DNA from: Rhizodiscina lignyota
Taxonomy: Eukaryota; Ascomycota; Dothideomycetes; Aulographales; Rhizodiscinaceae
Assembly (NCBI GenBank): GCA_010015805.1
Contig: ML978145.1
Coordinates: forward strand, 62,001 to 126,000
Reading direction: 5' to 3'
Length of the DNA: 64,000 bases
Shown here: in pieces, positions 57,420-64,000 of the stretch
Position numbering within the stretch: the stretch's first letter is position 1
Layout: the number at the start of each line of letters is the position of its first letter
Translations under genes and position numbers: made by a program
Notes under the pieces: generated by a model
What the model saw: only the letters and a program-made list of their open reading frames with translations
Told to the model about the DNA's origin: nothing
Database searches by the model: none

Positions 57420-59860
57420 CTTCACAAGTTCTCTGCGACAGCCTTGGAATAGACGAAACGAAAATGACAAGAAAGCCAAGAGAAACACGGAGCCAGCTGA
57501 GAGATATATGCACCGCCAGCACGGTGTATATAGTGCTGGGGTCAATTTAAAATAGAAGGGCTCGTGCTCGATGCTGAGAAGGTAGCAATCCTAGCCCTTT
57601 CACAGCAATCGGGCAAGATTCCAGAAAGCACACAAGCCCTTGATGGTAGTGAGACGTCTTGATTGGACTCTTTCAGACCAGACACCGTGCATGGATAGTC
57701 CTTTACTGTCAAAGGAAGGTTCAGAAGTTAGCGCGGCGGTAGTCGGCATACCTTGATTCGCGGACGCTTCGGACCAGGCGTGGACCATACTGTCGTCTCC
57801 AAAATCTGGGGAATTTTGAGGGGTGGACAACCCTTGTCGCTGACAATATGCTCGGACTCAGTCATCCTCAACGCGGTACTGTGACCGATAGGGGGCATAC
57901 CGAGATGTCCGGGCAGATTAGGTCCTGATCGACAACCTCAACTAGGCACTGTTCATTAATCGGTCATCCTGCCGGCGAGAAAGCGCGCTGACCGAAACTC
58001 TAATGTGAGATTCAGCAGCATGTTTCAGTCTTGGATGAGACGGGTTGACAACAAGAAGCAACGGTGCTTTTGCTATAGAGGGCTCAGTGTGTTTTGGGGC
58101 ATCCCGGGATGATGTGATGCGGCTAAATGCCAATGATTTGAGAAGACGCTACGAAGATACAAGCACGGCCTGAGTGAGCTTGAAGTTTGCGGGGTAGCAT
58201 AGAAGAAGCAGGGGACAGACTGATTTCTTGAATATTAGAGGAACGGTAGAAGCGGAGCAAAGCACAAGCGCATGGAAACGATGAAGCGACTCTTGGCAGG
58301 CAGCGAGGATTGGAGGGTTGAGGATATGGCGCTAGAGATGTCGCTGCAAGGTTGATATTCGCCAGTGCATCCGGAATCCAACCGCAGCCCACGTCATACA
58401 TCGCGGCCAATCCCAAACATCAAAATCGAGCAGGAGGCCTGCAAGCCGTGCCGGGATGCGACGTTGAGCTCGCGTGGCCAGCTCGTGTCTTCCACGTGGA
58501 AATCTACGATCATAAAAGCCCTGGACATTCGACGTTGCTTCTCTGCAGCTGCAAGCATCACACGGAAAAAGGCGCTTCCAAACCGAACCTGTGCGGCCAG
58601 ATAAGCGGACCTGTGACACTCCTACAACTAGGCGGCCACACGAGCGCTCGATCGGAAATGTTGCCGTCGGCCTGAGGTGGATGAGGCTCGCTTTCGCCGA
58701 CATGGTCAATCGTGGACGCGTACGAAGAATGCGCCTCCAGGTCAAGTGTCGGCCGCCTTGATGTCAGCAAGACAAATTGACCGCAGAGCAGCAACAGCGC
58801 CAGGGCATGGACATCTATCTCTTTCGCTTCTGTTGCAGCACTTACCACGCTCCAACATGCTGCGTCTCATCAGCCTGCAAATGCGGGGTATTCACACCTC
58901 CATCATCTTCAGCGCCATTCTGTCGACGAGGATTTCTCATCGCGCTCGAGCACTGGCCTGCGCGTAACCCTGGCCGCGTCCGGGGTTGGAGCGCATAGAG
59001 AATCCTTCTAGAAGGTGTGAGGATGTAGCCTCTCGGCTGGCCCGACGCTGTGGACACCACGCGGACGCACATGGCGGGGTGGGGTCCTAAAAGCTGACAC
59101 TGGAGAAGAGCGCCGCAACCTCGCGAGAGCCGTCAAACACTAACGGCAGATGACTAGACAATTGCGAGGCGCGTTTCTGCCTGTGGAGACGGTGCAGGGC
59201 AACTAGAGGATGCAGCAGCACGGATTCGAAATTCTGGAGTGCCGGTCCTTCCGCGACACTCACACGAAGCATCAGCTGGCTCTAAGCATCGAAATGGGCC
59301 GGTCCGTTCGCGCACCAGAGAGAAGAGCGATTGCGCTGCGTCGCAGAATTGCGACATTCCCACTGGTACTCATATGATTCATCAAGATCTGATAAGAGCC
59401 CGGAGGATGGACGTTGTTCGGCGATTGCGTCGGTGATAAACATCTACTACGGAGTAGCACATTCCGTTTATTGCTAAAGAGACTCCGCAATTACGCGAAT
59501 ACGCGAACCGCTTGCATTTCCCGGAGTCTGAGGCCTGAGGAGTCGCTGGAAGCCGCCTCTGGCAGGTGGAGTAGTCTCGATCGCGTCAACTTGAGTCAAC
59601 AGCTCGTTAGGCCGTCAGCGGCCGAATGTAGATGGGTTTGGGTATCTTGAGCTGCGATACAGATGAAGCATATGACGAGGCTCTTCTCAACAGGATTTAC
59701 TCACTGCAATATTTAATAGAAGATTCTCCCTGCGTTTGCTTTTCATTCCCGTGTCTTTTCCAGTCATCTCGATATCCCCGCTCCTCCCTTTGCAAGATCA
59801 TCAGTCGCTCCTCTTCAAAACCCATCACCATATTTTTTCAAATAACACTTCTCGTCCATC
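57420..59860. other. Largest gene-free stretch
   Basis: 2.44 kb. 58,300-59,400 is GC-rich with many overlapping frames on both strands (an expected effect of composition) and none starts with a supported ATG plus motif. An ATATTTAATA box at 59709-59718 and a CT-rich leader precede the O-methyltransferase. Otherwise nothing recognised. Confidence 0.4.
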
Positions 59861-60586
59861 ATGAGTACAGGATACAGCGGGTTCAAGCACCCAGGTTATG
59901 AGGAGGACAATCGCTGGACGGCCGTGGATAACTACACCTCTAAACATCTCAACACGGCCTCGAAGCTGAACGAGGCGCTGAACAATGCGCTGAAGAACTC
60001 AGACGCACACGGACTCCCCCCAATTAGCGTCTCCGAACATCAGGGGAAGTTCCTCATGCTGCAGGCTCGCATGAGCGGCGCCAAACACATCCTCGAAGTT
60101 GGCCTGCTGGGCGGCTACAGCACTATCTGGTTGGCGAACTCAAATCCGGATGTCAAAGTGACAACCGTGGAAGTATCTGAAGACAATGCAGCTGTCGCAA
60201 AAGAGAATCTCAAGGCCGCCGGCGTCGCGGATAGGGTCGAAGTCGTCGTTGGAAGCGGCGTCGAGGTACTCCCAAGACTCGTCGAGGAGGTCAAGGCAGG
60301 AAAGAGGCCGCCATTTGGCTTCTTCTTCATCGATGCTGACAAGCAGAATAATTGGACGTATGTCGACAATGCTTGCGAGATGGCTCTACCAAAAGCATGC
60401 ATCTACGTCGACAACGTCGTGAGGAAGGGAAACTTGGCCGAGGAAAGCGCGACTGACGAGAGGATCCTTGGAAATCGAAAGATGGTGGAGAACGTCGGGA
60501 AGGATAGTAGGCTTGACGCCACTGTGATCCAGACAGTCTCTGATAAAAATTATGATGGATTCTTGTTCGCGGTGGTGAAGGGGTAA
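59861..60586 (+). CDS. Cation-dependent O-methyltransferase (caffeoyl-CoA/catechol OMT type)
   Basis: Single exon, 241 aa, normal length for Methyltransf_3 proteins. SAM motif I is ILEVGLLGGYSTIWLA (77-92), the acidic residue of beta-2 is in TTVEVSE, the metal ligands are D158 and D160 in FIDADKQNNW with D184/N185 in YVDNVVRKG, and the start MSTGYSGFKH is preceded by a CT-rich leader. It transfers the SAM methyl group to a vicinal hydroxyl of a catechol-type substrate. Fungal homologues occur both in detoxification and in secondary metabolism; no cluster partners are adjacent besides the convergent NAD-epimerase. Confidence 0.92.
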   Translation: MSTGYSGFKHPGYEEDNRWTAVDNYTSKHLNTASKLNEALNNALKNSDAHGLPPISVSEHQGKFLMLQARMSGAKHILEVGLLGGYSTIWLANSNPDVKVTTVEVSEDNAAVAKENLKAAGVADRVEVVVGSGVEVLPRLVEEVKAGKRPPFGFFFIDADKQNNWTYVDNACEMALPKACIYVDNVVRKGNLAEESATDERILGNRKMVENVGKDSRLDATVIQTVSDKNYDGFLFAVVKG

Positions 60587-60815
60587 GACGTGACTGAAAT
60601 ATTGATATTCACCAGGTCCAGAGAAGGAGGATGGAATATACTCCGTATCACATGTTATATAAGAGTTATGACGCACTGGAACATGATCTTATAGAATTTC
60701 TAATGTAATTGAACGCAGAAAATCGTGTTGGTTCCTTCGTTTGGTAAAACCTCCCAATCTTAGGTAGACAGATACTGGCCTTATTATACCCGCTGACAGG
60801 AGTCCTGAAAGCCTA

Positions 60816-60832
60816 TGCGGCATCATGCCGCA
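60816..60832. repeat. Inverted repeat, 8-bp arms with 1-bp centre
   Basis: TGCGGCAT, C, ATGCCGCA: a perfect dyad. The CGG and CCG half-sites are 7 bp apart. Confidence 0.9.
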
Positions 60833-60912
60833 CGCCAGGGCGCTTGTCTGGCAGCCACACTCCCTATTTCTTTACGAGAGAGCCAAGTATTATGTCTCTA
60901 ACTACTGAGAGG

Positions 60913-60924
60913 ATGCGGCCGCAT
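60913..60924. repeat. 12-bp perfect palindrome
   Basis: ATGCGGCCGCAT, sharing ATGCGGC with the dyad about 97 bp to the left. Confidence 0.9.
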
Positions 60925-61148
60925 GCATAGACACGTAAGGCAAAATCTCGGAGATCTGGTAACTCTTTGCGGGCAGCATGAGAGGACTCCGCGGGCAATC
61001 GAACGCATGCTTGTGCAACGACCACGACACTTCAATCAAGTGCCCTGCACAACCAACAATTGCTCAGTGTCAATGCACTTGAGAATGCACGAAAGTGGAT
61101 AGCTAAAGAGTGGCGAGAATTAAGAGTGTATTAAGCCGCCACCGAAAT

Positions 61149-62195
61149 TTATTTTAAAGTTGCGGCATATGCTTGTACCAGCTCAACCAAGCTCACATCA
61201 TCCACTAAGCCCAGGCTCTTCGCGAGGGAAGTGTCAAACTTATCAGGCCAACTGCCCACAATGCGCTGAATTACCTCGTCCGGCTTGCGCTCGACCAGAT
61301 CTAGAGCCTTCTGACCGCCCACCTGCTCCAGCGCAGTGAGGATTTGAGCGACCGTGACTGTTTGTCCAGGGAGATTGATTGTCCTATTCAAGCCGAACTT
61401 TTCCTTTGGAATGTCCTTCACAAGCACGAGGTTCTTAACGGTCGTCTTTGGCGAGCATACCCACATGGAGAGATCGTCGTTTACGGGGAGTACGCTCTTC
61501 TCACCCTGAAGTGGTTCTCTTGCGGGAAAATTAGCATAGTCCATTCTGTCGAAGGCACAGCGGCTAGATGTGAAATGATGGAAGAAGAGTAGATGCACCA
61601 ACCTTACGATCCCACTCGCAAAGCTACTCGTTGCTGCACTTGGCGCTCCAGGCCTAACAATGACCGTCGGCAACCTCACCACCCGCCCATCAATCAGCCC
61701 CCTCCTACTAAAGTCGTTCACCATTAGCTCTACCATCGCCTTCTCCGTACCATAGCTGCTCTGCGGAATCAACACAGTCCTCTCGCTCGTCACCTCTTTG
61801 TCCCCTGTGGGTCCATACACAGCCAGCGAACTCGGAAACACCACTTTGACGCCCGTGTGCTCTTTCCGCAGGATGTCAAGGACGAGGCGGTGTGCGTCGA
61901 CGTTCACGCGAAGACCTAGATCGAGGTTGGCTTCTGAACCGCCGGACATGATGCCATGGAGCAGATAGCATGTTGTGAAGTTGGGCTTGAGGAGGTCGGC
62001 GCATGCGGCTGGGGAGGTCAGGTCAGACTGTATGGCCTTTACTCGCGAGGCATGAGGCTGGGCGGCGGGAGGTATGGGAGGAGAGACAATATCGCTGACT
62101 GTGAGGGTGAGGTCTGGCGCGCTCTCGAGGAGTGCTGTGATGAGGTCCTGGCCGATGAAGCCAGACGCGCCTGTGATGAGTATGTTCTCCGGCAT
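61149..62195 (-). CDS. NAD-dependent epimerase/dehydratase, D-erythronate dehydrogenase-like
   Basis: Exons 61603-62195 and 61149-61518 on the minus strand; 320 aa. Rossmann motif ITGASGFIG at 7-15, catalytic Ser in VFPSSLAVYG, Tyr148 and Lys152 in SYGTEK: an extended SDR with all active residues. The LPTVIVRPGAPSAATSSFASGIVREPLQG run matches the DenD (D-erythronate dehydrogenase) group after splicing of an 84-bp intron (61519-61602, GTTGGT donor, GCTAAT branch site). That intron is in frame and free of stops, so an unspliced reading would insert 28 unrelated residues. Expected reaction: NAD-dependent oxidation of a four-carbon sugar acid; the exact substrate is inferred from the family. Confidence 0.88.
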   Translation of the reverse strand: MPENILITGASGFIGQDLITALLESAPDLTLTVSDIVSPPIPPAAQPHASRVKAIQSDLTSPAACADLLKPNFTTCYLLHGIMSGGSEANLDLGLRVNVDAHRLVLDILRKEHTGVKVVFPSSLAVYGPTGDKEVTSERTVLIPQSSYGTEKAMVELMVNDFSRRGLIDGRVVRLPTVIVRPGAPSAATSSFASGIVRLVHLLFFHHFTSSRCAFDRMDYANFPAREPLQGEKSVLPVNDDLSMWVCSPKTTVKNLVLVKDIPKEKFGLNRTINLPGQTVTVAQILTALEQVGGQKALDLVERKPDEVIQRIVGSWPDKFDTSLAKSLGLVDDVSLVELVQAYAATLK

Positions 62196-62857
62196 CTTGA
62201 CAATTGAGCAGCGAAAGAGGGAAGTTTCAATATGAGAAGGAATTGCTGGATTCAGCCTATAGAAATTGTGAAAAAGAAAGGATGAAAAAGCTACTTAACC
62301 TTGACACGACCTCAGAGAGCAAAAGCGGAGAACTTTCCGTTGGTTGCGGAGCTAGACTTTTGATATCCCGAGCTTAGGAAAAGGCATTGTGATATGCCAT
62401 CAGACGATGACAATTTGAGAGTCGTCCGTAATGGCCCCGTGCGATCTGCATGTCAATGTGACAGAGGATTGATGATGCTCTTGAGGTCCTTGGGCACTTT
62501 TGGGAAGATCCAGGAAGCGGAAGCGGCGGCGGAGCCAAGACGTCCGCTGCTTCTCCTGTGGAAGCCACTGCATTCATGACGAAAAGCAGATAATGCTTAG
62601 GCATATTTCAAACGTAGTTTAATTCTCGCTAGGAAGTAATAATTTTGTCGTTAAGTCTTCTTGGTCCATCAAATAGAGACAGCAATCCAAAATGCCATCG
62701 CCGTCAAGCAGCTATCACCTAGCCATGATTCTCATCAAACGCCAAAACAATGCATATAGGTGAACGCTTGAGTAACATAAAACAATGGTATCCGCTCTGT
62801 CCTTTCCATTCCCTCATTCGTTCAAACTACCAGCCTCCTAGCCGACCGTGCAGAGAA
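62196..62857. other. Intergenic region
   Basis: 662 bp: promoter of the epimerase gene (minus) on the left and the 3' flank of the protease gene on the right. I see no gene or repeat. Confidence 0.4.
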
Positions 62858-64000
62858 TCATCTCCCATGGCCCTCAAAGTCCCTCTCAAAGAATACAATA
62901 TAAGCCTGCTCATTCTGCAGCTCATCTCCCCTCCTCAAAGCCCTTGGATCAAAATCACTAACCCTGTCATCATTAAAATATTTCCAGCACTGTCGTCCCG
63001 TGTCTTTCACAAGAGCAACATAGTGACCCGAATGCAAAGTCTGGCCAATATGTCGCATTACAGCATAACAATTGTACCTATACGGCGGCGTCATCGCTTC
63101 ATCCAGGGCGCAGTCCTTCTTGACGCTCTCAATGCCTCTGTCACGGATGGCTTGGTTGACTTCTTCCGCAGTTGGAGGGGGCAACATCAACGGTTCGAGA
63201 TCGAGGCCATTGAGCGGAAAGTCAATCGGCGTGCGCACTTTTCTCGCGGACTCGGTATGCGATGCGCTGAAGCGCTTGAAGTGGACCACGAGGTAGCGCG
63301 GGGCGCGGGTAATAGTGATCTGCTTGGTTGCTTCCCGTTCTTTCTTGCACCGCGGGCACTTCCAGACTTCGTCCCCTGAAAGCATCTCCTCTGCGCAGTA
63401 TGACTGGAGACACTGCTCGATAGTCGCAGCCCCACTTCGAGGAATCTCTACGGAGATGCTGTAGAATGCTTCATAGGTCGTACTCGTGGTACCGCAAGTA
63501 GTGCAGCGGAGCCGACTGGCGTGCTGGCCTGCGAATAGGTCCGATACGACACTGCGTTCGCGCTTTGTATAACGAGCCCATTCAACCTTTGATGCGAAAG
63601 GTTTCGGCGTCTTCTCACGGAGCTGTTCTTCAAGCTCAGAAAGGACATGCGGCGGAGGGTTGTTCCAGTTCCAGTTGAGATCTTCATGCAAGACATCGAT
63701 GAGAAAGTCGAAGAATTCCTTGGCGTCTTGCTGGCGATCAGAGCCCCATTCGCGATTTAACCTGGCACAAAAGTTCTGAGATGGATTAGTGAACTATCAA
63801 CAAAAATTAGATAAGTATTGCTTACACGAAAAGTGGAAGGTCGACAAGCAGTCACATCGTTCTTCCACAAGTGCAGAATTAGATTCGCGTAATTTTCTGG
63901 TAGCAGTCCTTTCGAGCCTTTCCAGTTCTCACGCTGGATTATCTTCCGATATGAGCCGTTGCGGAAGATACGCGTGAGCGGAAGAGTTGCATTAAGACAC
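62858..64000 (-). CDS. Ubiquitin-specific protease, Doa4/USP8-like (5' partial)
   Basis: The C-terminal catalytic domain, about 360 aa visible, is read from two exons, 63826-64000 (continuing off the edge) and 62858-63775, with a 50-bp intron. Visible: a start LNATLPLTRIFRNGSYRKI just past the cysteine box, NWKGSKGLLPENYANLI, FRNFCARLNREWGSDRQQDAKEFFDF and LHEDLN, two CxxC pairs (RCTTCG, KCPRCK), the catalytic His in LHSGHYVALV and the end CWKYFNDDRVSDFD...AYIVFFER. The catalytic Cys box sits at or just past base 64000 (C-L-N is the first readable group), possibly at a splice junction. It removes ubiquitin from proteins, in yeast at the endosome; an upstream rhodanese domain would be expected off-window. 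Confidence 0.92.

Larger units (their letters stand above)
60587..61148. other. Convergent intergenic region with two palindromes
   Basis: 562 bp between convergent stops. It holds a 17-bp inverted repeat at 60816-60832 and a 12-bp palindrome at 60913-60924, both built on ATGCGGC. No gene. Confidence 0.5.

Noticed and set aside
57600-57830. 76-codon minus-strand frame
   Set aside because: TTG start only and no recognisable sequence.

Overview
The window is nuclear DNA of a filamentous ascomycete (Pezizomycotina). A Dothideomycete is my guess, but I cannot prove the class from sequence alone. The evidence is dense protein-coding genes on both strands and short introns, mostly 48-70 bp, with GT(A/G)AGT or GTATGT donors and CTAAC/CTAAT/CTGAC branch points. 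The families also fit: Zn2Cys6 regulators, a HET-domain protein, MFS and FNT transporters, and a bicovalent-flavin oxidase. I support 28 protein-coding genes, two of them cut by the window edges. I see no rRNA, convincing tRNA, CRISPR array or intact transposon.

Layout. 0-10.4 kb: the 3' end of ATP-dependent PEP carboxykinase, the deadenylase subunit PAN2, a single-pass Ser/Thr-rich membrane protein, and a tail-to-tail SRR1-like / BTB pair. 10.4-20.1 kb: an accessory-looking block with a PRISE-type enone reductase, a classical SDR divergent from it, two Zn2Cys6 regulators (one with a frameshift) and an atypical SDR without the catalytic Tyr. No PKS, NRPS or terpene synthase is present, so this would be a small catabolic, detoxification or tailoring cluster. 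The shared PRISE/SDR promoter carries three CCGGTGG motifs at 20-21 bp spacing, a good candidate site for a local regulator. 21-31.5 kb: alanine aminotransferase, a secreted Hsp70-like protein, a HET protein, a very small Ser/Arg-rich gene and an MFS transporter. 32-45 kb: a zinc-cluster-less fungal regulator, a secreted type-B carboxylesterase, a conserved proline-rich coiled-coil protein, an HSL-type alpha/beta hydrolase and a flavin oxidase. 45-64 kb: a TAPT1/Emp65-type membrane protein divergent from a RING protein, a third Zn2Cys6 regulator, the splicing factor CCDC130/Saf4, a formate/nitrite transporter, a cation-dependent O-methyltransferase, a D-erythronate-dehydrogenase-like epimerase, and a Doa4-like ubiquitin protease cut by the right edge.

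Housekeeping genes (PCK1, PAN2, ALT1, TAPT1, Saf4, USP) are interleaved with accessory genes. Exon maps were built by hand from splice signals, reading-frame continuity and family motifs; every spliced model was checked for phase and total length divisible by three, except the frameshifted regulator. Introns in three genes are multiples of three without stops, so simple reading-frame calls would translate them.
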